Position numbers and translations under genes: made by a program. A stretch of 64,000 nucleotides of DNA from Pelagibacterium flavum. Lineage in GTDB: Bacteria; Pseudomonadota; Alphaproteobacteria; Rhizobiales; Devosiaceae. Positions 20,316 to 29,883 of this stretch are shown here, in pieces; the stretch's first letter is position 1, and every line of letters begins with the position of its first letter. Under the pieces are notes generated by a model. That model was not told the origin of the DNA and searched no databases. It saw nothing but the letters and a program-made list of their open reading frames with translations. The stretch is from assembly GCF_025854335.1 (NCBI RefSeq), contig NZ_CP107716.1, positions 923,001 through 987,000 of the forward strand. Direction: 5' to 3'.

Positions 20316-21107
20316 TCAGACCACGAGCTTGCGATAGAGGTGCCAGGTCGCGTGCCCGAGCATCGGTAGGGCGATAGCGAGACCGACAAACAGCGGTAGC
20401 GAAGCGGCAAACAGAACGATCGCGACCACGAGACCGAATATGGTCAGCTGCAAGGGGTTTGTGGCGAAGGCGCGCACCGAAACCACGACGGCGTCGCCCG
20501 CGCTTCCGCCGCGGTCGACAAGCAAAGGGAAGGCGATCGCGGTTGTCGCCAGCACGAAAAACGCAAAGCCCAGCCCGACGAGGTTGCCCCAGAACAGCAG
20601 GCTCCAGCCGCGCGCGGTCGTGAAGGTCTCGCTGAGCAGGGCCATGAGCCCGGCAGGCGGGCTCGATGCAAAATGAGCGTCGTAGATGGCGCCGGCTGCG
20701 GTCAGCCAGAGCACAAAAACCAGGGCCAACATAGCTCCCACGGCAACAATGGCGCCTATGGAGCGATGTTTGAGTACGGCAAAGGCGTGACGGGGGCTGT
20801 CGTCCTCGCCCTGTTCACGCCGCCGACTGAGTTCGTAAAGGCCGACTGCGGCGAGCGGACCAATCAGAGCGAAGCCGGTCGCCAATGGGTAGAGCAACGG
20901 AAATGTCGCGCCGCCTGCGCTCCAAACGGCCAGCACAATGCCGACTGCCGGATAGATGAGGGCCAGAAACAGGTAATGGGAGGGGTGGCGCCAGAAATCG
21001 GATACGCCCCTACCAAGCGCGTCGAACACGTCGGCTGTCGAAATTGTGCGGATGGCGTGTTCCGGCGCATCCGATTGGGCAAGGGCGGGATTGGGATACA
21101 CAGGCAT
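20316..21107 (-). CDS. DUF2189 integral membrane protein
   Basis: Inner-membrane protein of 263 aa with six or so hydrophobic helices. The N-terminal STADVFDALGRGVSDFWRHPSHYLFLALIYP matches the conserved start of DUF2189, where a cytoplasmic helix leads into the first membrane segment. LVDRGGSAGDAVVVSVRAFATNP is the second family motif. Function unknown. It is convergent with ctrA and lies downstream of the receiver/chpT pair on the same strand, separated by 160 nt. Confidence 0.8.
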   Translation of the reverse strand: MPVYPNPALAQSDAPEHAIRTISTADVFDALGRGVSDFWRHPSHYLFLALIYPAVGIVLAVWSAGGATFPLLYPLATGFALIGPLAAVGLYELSRRREQGEDDSPRHAFAVLKHRSIGAIVAVGAMLALVFVLWLTAAGAIYDAHFASSPPAGLMALLSETFTTARGWSLLFWGNLVGLGFAFFVLATTAIAFPLLVDRGGSAGDAVVVSVRAFATNPLQLTIFGLVVAIVLFAASLPLFVGLAIALPMLGHATWHLYRKLVV

Positions 21108-21267
21108 GCTTATCTCCTCGGTTCACATGGAGCGCGATGCCTCGCATTTCCCCCGAGGGCGGGCATGCCGCGCTGCACGGAGCGTTGCCATTGTCCGCAA
21201 CGCAACGGTTCGAGCATACAACAATTGGCGGGATGTGGGATTCCCCGTCACATATATGTGTGCGGGT

Positions 21268-21627
21268 TCAGACGAAGGGCTGGAATTTGGATTCCAGCAT
21301 CTGCTGGTCAAAGGGCTTGAGCATGTGATCGTTGGCGCCGGCCTTGCGTGCCATGGCGATATGGCCAATGTCGCGCTCGGCCAGGCAATAAACGATCCTG
21401 GGCTTGTCGCCGCCGGTATAGCCGCGTAGGGCCTTGAGAAATTCAAGGCCGCTCATGATGGGCATCTGCCAATCGAGCAGGATGACGTCGGGCATCTCCT
21501 GGGCGCACTTTTCGTACGCTTCCTGTCCGTCCTCGGCCTCGTCGACAATGAAGTCCATGTCTTCGAGAATACGCCGCGCGACTTTGCGGATCACGCTGGA
21601 ATCATCAATGATCAGGCACGATTTCAT
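21268..21627 (-). CDS. Stand-alone receiver-domain response regulator
   Basis: A 119-aa single receiver domain without an output domain. It shows the acidic pair in LIIDDSS, the phospho-acceptor in VILLDWQMPIMSG and the lysine in HMLKPFD, so phosphorylation is expected. ATG 21627 is preferred to 21636 because GAGGG lies 9 nt upstream. It sits just downstream of chpT on the same strand, so it may be a phosphorelay target or phosphate sink like DivK or CpdR. It lacks a clear CpdR-type C-terminus, and CheY-type motor control is an alternative. Confidence 0.85.
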   Translation of the reverse strand: MKSCLIIDDSSVIRKVARRILEDMDFIVDEAEDGQEAYEKCAQEMPDVILLDWQMPIMSGLEFLKALRGYTGGDKPRIVYCLAERDIGHIAMARKAGANDHMLKPFDQQMLESKFQPFV

Positions 21628-21752
21628 AGGGTCCATCCCTCAGCTTCCCGGGCGAGTTGTACCCGGAACTGGAGGGAGTTTACGGCCACAATGGTTAGCG
21701 AATGGGAAAGGCGTGCCATTTCGGCTCGCCAAACCCTGATGCCCACCCTGGG

Positions 21753-22412
21753 CTAGTCGATAGTGTGTGAAAGCGGATCGGCGGTGAAGCGCAGGATTTC
21801 GCCGTCCAGCGCGAGATTGAGCCCCATATGCGTGAGGCGCGCGAGGACACCGGTATAAAAGGGCTGGATGCCCCGGGCGTCAACACTGCCATCCTCGGGT
21901 GTGCCGGCAAGAAGGCCCTGCACGGCATTGGGAATGAGGGTCTTGGGGCCGGTTGCGGTGATCGTGAAGCTCTCGGCTCCGGCTTCACCTTCCACTTCGA
22001 CGGTGACCGTGCCGCCACGCGGAACGCCGGCGACAACGATCAGCAGCATGTTGAGCAGCAGCTTGGCCTTGTTCTTGGGAAGGAGCATGGGGGCGACCTT
22101 CCAGTCGAGGTCCGCCTTTTCCCCGGCCATCAGCAGCGTTGCAACGCGATCGGCCTCGCGGGTGTCGATATCGGTGCCTGCGGTCGAGGACGCGCCGAAG
22201 GCGAGGCGGGCAAATTCGAGCTTGGCGCGAGCCTGCCGGGTCGAATTTTCGATCAGTTCCTTGGCAAAGGTCTGCATATCGACCTGGGTGGGGTCGGCGA
22301 GCACTTCAAGCCCATTGCCGATGGCACCCACGGGATTGATGAGGTCGTGGCAGACACGCGAGCACAGCATCGCGGCAAGGTCCGGCGCGCTCAGTTCGAC
22401 AATGCTCGTCAT
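21753..22412 (-). CDS. chpT: Histidine phosphotransferase ChpT
   Basis: Relays phosphate from the hybrid kinase CckA to CtrA and CpdR. The 219-aa protein has a DHp-like helical half with the phosphorylatable His in SRVCHDLINPVGAIGNGLEVL (key residues H and N) and a C-terminal degenerate ATPase-like half (about 85-215) lacking a normal N/G1 box, as in known ChpT structures. ATG 22412 gives the usual MTSIVELSAPDLAAMLCSR start; the frame stays open to 22457. Its location 1.6 kb from ctrA fits the pathway. Confidence 0.9.
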   Translation of the reverse strand: MTSIVELSAPDLAAMLCSRVCHDLINPVGAIGNGLEVLADPTQVDMQTFAKELIENSTRQARAKLEFARLAFGASSTAGTDIDTREADRVATLLMAGEKADLDWKVAPMLLPKNKAKLLLNMLLIVVAGVPRGGTVTVEVEGEAGAESFTITATGPKTLIPNAVQGLLAGTPEDGSVDARGIQPFYTGVLARLTHMGLNLALDGEILRFTADPLSHTID

Positions 22413-22509
22413 GGCCAAGTTCTCGCTTTTCGTTGTTCGAATCAATTTTAAAGGCACTTTACTGTGCAGGTGGGGCAGGGCAACGCCAAGTTTATCGTGT
22501 CCAGCGGCT

Positions 22510-23013
22510 CTATTGACTTTGGGCGGCCCGACGATCGGGCAATGCGTTCCAGTTTACGGCCGCCGTGGCCAAAGCAGGGCCGGGAGCCATATCGAAGGCG
22601 GCACGGTTGCCGATGGAATAAAACAGCATCAGGCGTCCGCCGACTATGCGGAAAATTTGCGGATTTCCGTCGGAAAGGTGTCCACGGGCCATGGCCATGG
22701 CGCAATGGCCGCCAAAAACGGGTGCATAGATTTCCGGGTTGGCGGCAAATATGTCCCTATTGGCAGCCGAGACGAAATACCAGGTGACCCCGTTCCACTC
22801 CAATTCGTTGACCGGGGTTCCCTGCAATGCGGCGTTCTCGGTAAAATAGGCAACCGGGTCAAAGCCCGAAAGCGCGACGCCGGTCAGGGCATTGGTGATA
22901 ATGGACTTTTCCTGCGCGGGCGCCGCCGTCGCAAAGCCCAGCGCGAGAAAAAGCAGGCAGAAAGTCGCGTAAGACTTTGTAAGGGTTAAGATTTGTTTAC
23001 CTATTTGCCGCAT
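22510..23013 (-). CDS. Periplasmic YHS-domain protein
   Basis: A 167-aa protein. Residues 1-34 form a signal peptide ending in AAPAQ. The YHS core follows, with the motif VALSGFDPVAYFTENAAL, then WYFVSAANRDIFAANPEIYAPVFGGHCA (key residues Y, F, N, P, Y, P, G, C). YHS domains often bind metal or occur with metal-handling proteins; no function is known for this exported form. Divergent from eipA; its first codons contain a CtrA-like box that may serve the eipA promoter. Confidence 0.82.
   Translation of the reverse strand: MRQIGKQILTLTKSYATFCLLFLALGFATAAPAQEKSIITNALTGVALSGFDPVAYFTENAALQGTPVNELEWNGVTWYFVSAANRDIFAANPEIYAPVFGGHCAMAMARGHLSDGNPQIFRIVGGRLMLFYSIGNRAAFDMAPGPALATAAVNWNALPDRRAAQSQ
22986..23000 (+). 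promoter_or_regulatory. Candidate CtrA box upstream of eipA
   Basis: TTAA-GATTTGT-TTAC, seven-base spacing with one mismatch to TTAA-N7-TTAA. It lies 141 nt before the eipA start and inside the first codons of the divergent YHS gene. Confidence 0.5.
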
Positions 23014-23140
23014 TATCGCTCAATGAACCGCTATGCTGTTGGGGGCGGGCCGGTCAATCCTAGCGCAGGGCCGTTTGGCCTTGGTTAACCGGTACGCATA
23101 TCGCGAAATTTTTACGCGCGAAGTGGGAGCACATATTTTG

Positions 23141-23713
23141 ATGATGAATCGCTTCTTGGCGGCACTGGTTCTTTCCCTGGGCCTTGCTTTCGGCGCCGCT
23201 CCGGCAAACGGCCAGCAGGGGTCGCTGTCGGACACCTATTCGAGTGACGAGATTCTTTCGGCAGGGCATCAGTTCTTCGGGTCTGTCGCCCAGGGGCTGG
23301 CCTCTGTGATCGAGCAGGCATTCGAGCAGTACGGCCAGCCAAATGCCTATATTCTGGGTCAGGAAGGCGGCGGTGCGCTGTTTATCGGCGCCAAGTATGG
23401 CGACGGAACCATGTACACCCGCAACGCAGGCACCCATCAGGTGTTCTGGCAGGGCCCGAGCCTGGGGCTCAATATCGGCGCCGACGGCAGTCGTGTGATG
23501 ATGCTCGTTTACAATCTGCCTTCGGTTGAATCGATCTATGACCGCTATCCGGGCGTCGAAGGTTCAATCTTTGCGGTTGGTGGCATCGGCATGACGGCAC
23601 TCAAGCTCAACGACGTCTATGTGGTCCCGATCAGTTCGGGCGTGGGGCTACGGGCCGGCGTGGCCGTGGGTTATCTCAATTTCACGCGTGAGCCTACTTG
23701 GAACCCATTCTGA
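23141..23713 (+). CDS. eipA: Periplasmic envelope-integrity protein EipA (DUF1134)
   Basis: A 190-aa exported protein of the DUF1134 family. In Brucella the family member EipA supports envelope integrity and virulence, and its gene is reported to be under CtrA control. MMNRFLAALVLSLGLAFGA plus APANGQQ is a signal peptide. The mature domain keeps GQPNAYILGQEGGGALFIGA, YGDGTMYTRN and QGPSLGLNIGADGSRVMMLVY-type segments. ATG 23141 has GGGAG 11 nt upstream; the frame stays open to 23033 but that extension is implausible. A CtrA-like site lies upstream. Confidence 0.88.
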   Translation: MMNRFLAALVLSLGLAFGAAPANGQQGSLSDTYSSDEILSAGHQFFGSVAQGLASVIEQAFEQYGQPNAYILGQEGGGALFIGAKYGDGTMYTRNAGTHQVFWQGPSLGLNIGADGSRVMMLVYNLPSVESIYDRYPGVEGSIFAVGGIGMTALKLNDVYVVPISSGVGLRAGVAVGYLNFTREPTWNPF

Positions 23714-23872
23714 TCCCGAGCAGTTCCGAGGTGGCAGGACGCCCACGGTTATGTCGCAGCTGTGAGATGACGCCTCCGGTTTGATCGAGTAAGGTTACCT
23801 GCAAGTGTTGATGGCGCCGGATGGGGTTCGGCGGCATATTATCGGCAGGGCTTCCCGACAGGGGAGAGGCGT

Positions 23873-25009
23873 ATGGTCATTGAGAATGCGATGTATTTCA
23901 CGCTCGGGTTCCTGGCGGCGGCCTTATTGGCCATCGCCATCGGACCGGCGTTCTGGCGTCGCGCTGTCCGGCTGACCAAACGCAGGATCGAAGCGGCAAC
24001 ACCGGTCACGCTTGCCGAGTTCCGCGCCGACAAGGACAAGCTGCGGGCCGAATTTGCCATCACACTGCGCAAGCATCAGCTCAAGATCGACGCGCTGCGC
24101 AACCAGATTTCCGGAAATGTCGTGGCACTCGATGCGGCGATGAGCGAACTGGGAGCGTTGCGCACCGAACGCGACGAGCAATTCGCGGTTATCGGTTCGC
24201 TTCAGACCAGGGAGCAGGAGCTGGTGGCCCGCATCCGCGATATTGAGCGTGACGCGGCCACTCTTGCTGCCCGGTTGCGTCAGGCGGACGTGGATTATTC
24301 CGATATCGACCCCGACCTTCTGCCCGAAGCGGGCGAGGCAATCACGGCCGAGCAACTGACCGGCGATTATCGTTCCGATGTCGAGGATTTGCTGACGGCG
24401 CTCAATATCGAGCGCCAGCGCAATGGCTATCTCGAAGACCAGACCCGCATGCTTTTGGCGCGGCTGGAAAAGAAGAAAAAGAGCGGGCTCAAGGACGAAG
24501 CCATCGCCATGTTGCGCGACACGCTCTCCCAGAGCGATTCCGAAAGCGAAGCCCGACTGGGGCTTCGGCGGGCAGAGGCCCGGATTTCGGGTGCCGAGAG
24601 CCGTCTCAGTGCACTTCTCACCGAGTCGGCCGTCGAGGAGCAGAAGGATCACGCCGTGGGCGCGCGGCGGCTGCTGGCGGAAGATTTTTCAGAGGCCGAG
24701 CAGAGCGAATTGCTCAGGACTGCGGTTGCCGAGGTCGAGGAGGCCATCATGAAGGATTGGGATAGTGCACGGTTTGACGCCGCGGCGCTGCGTTCGCGCC
24801 TCGAAACCATCGCGGCGGATGTCTCGAGACTGGTCTATGCCGGCGATGCCGAAGACAGTCCGGCACTGACAGAGAGCCTGTTCGACAAAGTCCGCAAGTT
24901 CGCCGCGGACAGTATGGACGTTGAAGACCTCGAGCCGAGCGATCAGACAGCGTCTGGTGGTTCGGTTTCCGATCGCATGCTGGCGATGCGTGATCGGGCC
25001 GCGCAGTAA
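23873..25009 (+). CDS. Membrane-anchored coiled-coil protein, function unknown
   Basis: A 378-aa protein with one N-terminal membrane helix (residues 7-25, YFTLGFLAAALLAIAIGPAF), a basic stop-transfer stretch (WRRAVRLTKRRIEAA), then long charged heptad-like coiled coil to about residue 135 and again 180-250. The remainder is helical and acidic. GGGAGAGG precedes ATG 23873. The arrangement (short anchor, cytoplasmic coiled coil) recalls envelope or division scaffolds, but I recognise no family beyond similar hypothetical proteins of Hyphomicrobiales. Confidence 0.75.
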   Translation: MVIENAMYFTLGFLAAALLAIAIGPAFWRRAVRLTKRRIEAATPVTLAEFRADKDKLRAEFAITLRKHQLKIDALRNQISGNVVALDAAMSELGALRTERDEQFAVIGSLQTREQELVARIRDIERDAATLAARLRQADVDYSDIDPDLLPEAGEAITAEQLTGDYRSDVEDLLTALNIERQRNGYLEDQTRMLLARLEKKKKSGLKDEAIAMLRDTLSQSDSESEARLGLRRAEARISGAESRLSALLTESAVEEQKDHAVGARRLLAEDFSEAEQSELLRTAVAEVEEAIMKDWDSARFDAAALRSRLETIAADVSRLVYAGDAEDSPALTESLFDKVRKFAADSMDVEDLEPSDQTASGGSVSDRMLAMRDRAAQ

Positions 25010-25167
25010 GGTTCATTCCACCGCTCGACGAAATGCCAGCAGGATATTTCCTGTCGGGCCCAAGTGACGGCATTTCCAAACCTTGGCGCTCGCATTCAGT
25101 GGGCGTAGCCTCTGCCTTATATCTATGCATCGTGTCTGTTTCGCGATCGCCGACTATGAGGCAAATC

Positions 25168-26544
25168 ATGTCATCCACTACTTCCCAAGTCCGGGCGCGC
25201 AAGCCAAAGGGCCCGCTCTATACCAATTTCGGATTCCAGGTGCTGCTGGCGCTGGTCGTTGGCCTGCTGCTGGGGTTGATCGCCCGGCAGATGGGCCCCA
25301 CCGACGCCGGCGCCAACTGGCTGGTGCAGACGCTTTCGACCGCGGGGTCGAGTTTCGTGCAGCTGTTGCGGGCTATCGTCCCCGTCCTGATATTTACCGC
25401 CATTGTGGCTTCTATCGCCAATCTGCGCGAACTCAACAACGCGGCGCGGTTGGTCTGGCAAACCCTGCTGTGGTTTGCGATCACCGCGCTGATTGCCGTT
25501 CTGATCGGCATCGCGCTGGGGCTTATCATTCAGCCCGGGCTCAATACCGCAGTCACCGAAGCGGCGGCTCGGGCGCCTTCGCGAACCGGTTCATGGCTCG
25601 ATTTTCTGACTGGGCTTATCCCTTCCAACGTCCTGGGATTGCAGGCGTCGACCCGGATTACCGATGGCGGAGCGTCCACGAGCCTGAGCTTTAACGTGCT
25701 GCAGATCCTCGTGGTTTCCATCGCGGTGGGCATAGCCGCACTCAAGGTGGGCGATGCGGCCAAGCCGTTTCTGGATTTCAATCGGGCGTTTCTCAAAGTC
25801 ATCCACAAGCTGTTGTGGTGGATCATCCGGCTGACCCCGATCGCCACCGTGGGCCTGTTGGGCAATGCCGTTGCGGTCTATGGCTGGGATACTCTGGCGC
25901 AGTTGGGATGGTATGCGGCGGCGATCTATATCGGGCTGGCGATCGTGCTGCTCATTGTCTATCCGACGCTGCTGACGGTCCATGGGCTCAACCCGATCCG
26001 GTATTTCCAGGGTGCATGGCCGGCCATCCAGTTTGCTTTTGTTTCGCGTTCATCGGTCGGCACAATGCCGATCACCGAGCGCGTGACGGAGAAAAATCTG
26101 GGCGTCCCGCGTGAATATGCAAGCTTTGCCGTGCCACTTGGCGCGACCACCAAGATGGATGGCTGTGCTTCGATCTATCCGGCAATCTCGGCGATCTTCG
26201 TGGCGCAGTTCTTTGGCATTCAGCTCGGCATGCAGGAGTATCTGCTGATCGTCTTTGTCTCGGTCATCGGCTCGGCGGCGACGGCGGGCCTTACTGGGGC
26301 CACCGTCATGCTGACGCTGACGCTGTCTACTCTGGGCCTGCCACTTGAGGGCGTGGGGCTGTTGCTTGCCATCGATCCCATCCTCGATATGGGCCGTACG
26401 GCAGTCAATGTTGCGGGGCAGGCGCTGGTGCCTACCATCGTTGCCAAGCGGCAGGGCATCCTCGACCAGAGCGTCTATGACACCGTTGAGCAGATAGAGG
26501 CGCTCGACACGTCTCCGTCGGCGGTGGCCGCACCGGCGCAATAG
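25168..26544 (+). CDS. Dicarboxylate/amino acid:cation symporter (DAACS)
   Basis: Secondary transporter of 458 aa in the glutamate/C4-dicarboxylate family. Eight membrane helices and two re-entrant loops are expected. The serine-rich HP1 region reads FVSRSSVGTMPITE, the TM7 motif is TTKMDGCASIYPA (NMDGT variant with K before MDG and C after), and TM8 carries DPILDMGRTAVNVAGQA. The start at 25168 has GAGG 8 nt upstream and overlaps an earlier in-frame ATG at 25156. The C in place of T in the NMDGT motif suggests an altered substrate range. Confidence 0.88.
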   Translation: MSSTTSQVRARKPKGPLYTNFGFQVLLALVVGLLLGLIARQMGPTDAGANWLVQTLSTAGSSFVQLLRAIVPVLIFTAIVASIANLRELNNAARLVWQTLLWFAITALIAVLIGIALGLIIQPGLNTAVTEAAARAPSRTGSWLDFLTGLIPSNVLGLQASTRITDGGASTSLSFNVLQILVVSIAVGIAALKVGDAAKPFLDFNRAFLKVIHKLLWWIIRLTPIATVGLLGNAVAVYGWDTLAQLGWYAAAIYIGLAIVLLIVYPTLLTVHGLNPIRYFQGAWPAIQFAFVSRSSVGTMPITERVTEKNLGVPREYASFAVPLGATTKMDGCASIYPAISAIFVAQFFGIQLGMQEYLLIVFVSVIGSAATAGLTGATVMLTLTLSTLGLPLEGVGLLLAIDPILDMGRTAVNVAGQALVPTIVAKRQGILDQSVYDTVEQIEALDTSPSAVAAPAQ

Positions 26545-26550
26545 GCAAGA

Positions 26551-26575
26551 GGGAGGCCTTCGGCCTCCCTTTTTT
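26551..26575 (+). terminator. Hairpin terminator of the symporter gene
   Basis: GGGAGGCC / GGCCTCCC stem with a TTCG loop followed by a T tract. The tract reaches the last codon of the convergent metallopeptidase gene. Confidence 0.9.
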
Positions 26576-27578
26576 ACGTGTGCTGATCGTGGACCAGTCT
26601 GGCGATAAATCCGATCTTTCCCACTATGGGGTCTGACAGGACGAAGGGATAGGCGTCAGGCAGGCCCATGGAGCGGTTGAGCTCGTTGAGCATGACGCTG
26701 ACCCCGACCCAGGCTTCGGTCAGGCTTTGGGTATCGGTGGTGCGATAGGGATCGAAATCAACATCGGCGGAGAGTTCGCCAGAGTGGTCGCGCTTCGGTT
26801 CGGTGGATACCCCAAGGCTGCGCGCCGTCTCCAGTGTATCGGTGATGTGGAGGTAGTGGGCCCAGGTTTCGGCGAAATCCTCCCAGGGGTGGGAACTGGC
26901 GTATGAAGATACGAAGCGTTGCGGCCAATCGGACGGCGCGCCGTTGGCGTAATGGATCTTGAGCGCTTCATTGTAATCGAGGGCATCGTTGCCGAACACC
27001 GCTCGACAACGCTCGAGCCAATCTGTTTTGCTCACCAGTAGGTCCCAGTAATAATGGGCGGTCTCGTGACGGAAGTGGCCGAGCAATGTGCGGTAGGGCT
27101 CACCCATTTCAGTGCGGCGTCTTTCGCGCTCGGCGTCGTCGGCTTCGGCCAGGGCGATAGTGATGACGCCATTGTTGTGACCGGTCATCACCTTCTCGGC
27201 GCCGGTATCGGCAAGGAAATTGAAGGCGAGTCCGCGCTCTTGATCCCCGTCCTTGGTGATCAGCGGGAGATTGAGGCGTATGAGGCTGTAAAACAGGCGC
27301 TTTTTTGCCCGCTCGAGTGTCTGCCAATCTGAAAGGTTGCGGGCATCGGAGATGTCGGGGACGGTCTCGTTGTGGCTGCAGGCGATGCAAAGGCCGCCCG
27401 TTGGCGCTATCCAGTTGCAGGCGCCGTGTTCGGCATTGGTGCAATAGGGTGCAACGTTCGAAATGGCGACCATGCGGTTGGTGGCCGGATCATAGCCGAT
27501 CGAAGTGCCGCATTGACCACATGCGCTGTTGTCGAAATAGACGGTCTGGCGGCAGTTCGGGCAGGTGAAAAGGTGCAT
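26574..27578 (-). CDS. Zinc-ribbon putative metallopeptidase (DUF2248-like)
   Basis: A 334-aa soluble protein. The N-terminus is a zinc ribbon with CPNC (residues 6-9) and CGQCG (20-23) cysteine pairs. Later the HExxH-type motif reads RHETAHYYWD, followed by a conserved WAHYLHITDTLETA segment, matching putative zinc-binding metallopeptidases of unknown substrate. ATG 27578 is supported by GGAGG five bases upstream; the frame continues to 27608. Transcribed convergent to the symporter and upstream of nothing obvious. Confidence 0.82.
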   Translation of the reverse strand: MHLFTCPNCRQTVYFDNSACGQCGTSIGYDPATNRMVAISNVAPYCTNAEHGACNWIAPTGGLCIACSHNETVPDISDARNLSDWQTLERAKKRLFYSLIRLNLPLITKDGDQERGLAFNFLADTGAEKVMTGHNNGVITIALAEADDAERERRRTEMGEPYRTLLGHFRHETAHYYWDLLVSKTDWLERCRAVFGNDALDYNEALKIHYANGAPSDWPQRFVSSYASSHPWEDFAETWAHYLHITDTLETARSLGVSTEPKRDHSGELSADVDFDPYRTTDTQSLTEAWVGVSVMLNELNRSMGLPDAYPFVLSDPIVGKIGFIARLVHDQHT

Positions 27579-27642
27579 GGCTGCCTCCGATGGCGTTCGC
27601 TGCGGCAACGCCCCTGACGGCGCCCGGTTCCTTTCAGGTCGG

Positions 27643-29883
27643 CTAGATGCTGCCCACCGTACGCAGCCTGATCCGGGGATGAACCTCGTTCTGGCTCATT
27701 ACGACAGTCTGGGGACGGAAGCGTTCGATGATGGCCCGCACGTGCGGGCGGATTTGGGGCGAGGTGATCAGGACGGGGATTTCGCCCATCTGGGCGGCGT
27801 TTTCGAACCCGTTCTGAATGCCGGCGATAAATTGCTGGAGCTTGGACGGTGCCATGGCAAGGTGGCGTTCCTCGCCTTCGCCCATCATGGCTTCGGCGAA
27901 ATCGCGCTCCCAATTGGGGGACAGGGTCAAAAGCGGCAGATTGCCGTCCATGCCCAGATTGGCGGCACAGATCTGGCGGGCAAGCCGGGCCCGGACGTGC
28001 TCGATGATCTGGCCCGTGCTGCGCGCCGAGCCGGCCACCTCGGCCACACCTTCCAGGATAGTGGGAAGGTCGCGGATGGAGACGCGTTCGGCCAGAAGCC
28101 CCTGCAGTACGCGCTGGATGCCCGAGACCGAAATGAGGGACGGCACGATATCTTCGACCAGTTTCTGCTGGTCCTTGTCGAGCCCGGACAAAAGGGACTG
28201 GACGTTGGCGTAACTCAAAAGGTCGGCGGTATTGGCCTTGAGCACTTCGGTCAAATGGGTCGAGATCACCGTCGAGGGATCGACGATGGTCAGGCCCTGC
28301 ACTTCTGCCTCGTCGCGCAGGGCGGCGTCAATCCAGGCAGCGGGCAGGCCAAAGGTCGGTTCGACAGTGTGCTGGCCGGGCAGGGTGATCTTGTTGCCAT
28401 AGGGATCCATGACCATGAGCTGGTTCGCATGGACCTCCCCATGGCCCGCTTCGACTTCCTTGATCTTGATCTTGTAGATGTTGGGCTCGAGCTGCATGTT
28501 GTCGAGAATGCGCACGGCAGGCATCACGAAACCCAGCTCGGTGGCAAGCTGCCGACGCAGTGCCTTTATCTGTTCGGTGAGCCGGTCGGTGCCCGAATCG
28601 TCTTCCTTGACGAGGCTGAGAAGGCCATAGCCGAGTTCGAGCTTGAGCTCGTCGATCTTGAGGCTGTCGGTGATCGGGGTTTCGGTGGGGGCCGCGGCAA
28701 TCTGGCGGGCCTGTTCGACAACCTGTTCCTGTTCGACGACTGCTCTTTGGGCCTTGAGTTTTTTCGCCGATGTCCATGCGAGATAGCCCACGGCACTACC
28801 GAGGGTGACGAAGGGGATGAGTGGCATGCCGGGGACCAGCGCCATGGCGAACATGACGCCCGAGCTCATGCCCAGCGCCACCGGATAGGATGTGAACTGG
28901 GTGCTGAGCGCCTGATTGGCCGAACCGGAGATACCGGCCTTTGAGACCAGAATACCGGCGGCGGTGGACACGATGAGGGCCGGGATCTGGCTGACCAGAC
29001 CGTCGCCAATGGTCAAAAGCGAATAGTTGGAACTGGCTTCCTGTATGGTCAGCCCCATCTGCATCGTGCCGATGATGATACCGGCGATGACGTTGATGAA
29101 GGTGATGAGCAGGCCGGCGATGGCGTCGCCGCGCACGAATTTGGACGCGCCGTCCATGGCGCCGAAAAACGAGCTTTCGTCTTCGAGCGTCTTGCGGCGG
29201 TTCTTTGCTTCGACTTCGTCGATGAGCCCCGCAGACAAGTCGGCGTCGATCGCCATCTGCTTGCCGGGCATGGCGTCGAGGTTGAAGCGGGCGGCGACCT
29301 CCGCAATGCGGCCCGAGCCCTTGGTGATGACGATGAAATTGACGATCAGAAGGATGGCAAAGACGATCACACCGATGATGAAGTTGCCGCGGGTGACGAA
29401 ATTTCCGAAGGCCTCGATGACGTTGCCGGCCGCGGCGGTGCCCTCATGCCCATCGGCGAGAATAAGACGCGTCGAGGCGAGATTGAGAGCCAGCCGGAAC
29501 ATGGCCGAGACCAGAAGTACGGTCGGGAAGGCCGAGAATTCGAGCGGCGTCTGGATGAACAGCGCGGTCATCAGGATCATGACCGAAAAGACCATCGAAA
29601 AGGCCAGAAGAATGTCCAGCAGCACCGCCGGCATCGGCAGGATGAGGACAGCGAGGATGATCACAACGCCAACCGCCAGCCCGGCATTGGACTGGCGGAT
29701 GATCTCGACGATCTCGTTGATGCGGCCCAGAGGGCCCGATGCGGTGGCGGCGGTGGGTTCGGTCATCGTCTGGCGGATGGTTCCCGATGGATTGGGAGGA
29801 TGGGAGGCAGCGGCAGCCCCCACGCCGCGGCCCAGCCCAGGATGGGGCGGAGCAGCCGGCGGGAGGGGCGCCGCGATTGTCAT
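27643..29883 (-). CDS. flhA: Flagellar export apparatus protein FlhA
   Basis: Major membrane subunit of the flagellar type III export gate. Eight membrane segments (about residues 55-360 of the long form) include [21 protein letters not shown] and the FHIPEP signature region [13 protein letters not shown] cytoplasmic domain (about 390-746) binds chaperones. The ATG at 29883 overlaps the flbD stop as ATGA, giving 746 aa with a low-complexity 39-residue extension. ATG 29766 ([18 protein letters not shown]) would give a typical 707 aa, but without a ribosome-binding site. Last gene of the fliF operon. Confidence 0.93.
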   Translation of the reverse strand: MTIAAPLPPAAPPHPGLGRGVGAAAASHPPNPSGTIRQTMTEPTAATASGPLGRINEIVEIIRQSNAGLAVGVVIILAVLILPMPAVLLDILLAFSMVFSVMILMTALFIQTPLEFSAFPTVLLVSAMFRLALNLASTRLILADGHEGTAAAGNVIEAFGNFVTRGNFIIGVIVFAILLIVNFIVITKGSGRIAEVAARFNLDAMPGKQMAIDADLSAGLIDEVEAKNRRKTLEDESSFFGAMDGASKFVRGDAIAGLLITFINVIAGIIIGTMQMGLTIQEASSNYSLLTIGDGLVSQIPALIVSTAAGILVSKAGISGSANQALSTQFTSYPVALGMSSGVMFAMALVPGMPLIPFVTLGSAVGYLAWTSAKKLKAQRAVVEQEQVVEQARQIAAAPTETPITDSLKIDELKLELGYGLLSLVKEDDSGTDRLTEQIKALRRQLATELGFVMPAVRILDNMQLEPNIYKIKIKEVEAGHGEVHANQLMVMDPYGNKITLPGQHTVEPTFGLPAAWIDAALRDEAEVQGLTIVDPSTVISTHLTEVLKANTADLLSYANVQSLLSGLDKDQQKLVEDIVPSLISVSGIQRVLQGLLAERVSIRDLPTILEGVAEVAGSARSTGQIIEHVRARLARQICAANLGMDGNLPLLTLSPNWERDFAEAMMGEGEERHLAMAPSKLQQFIAGIQNGFENAAQMGEIPVLITSPQIRPHVRAIIERFRPQTVVMSQNEVHPRIRLRTVGSI

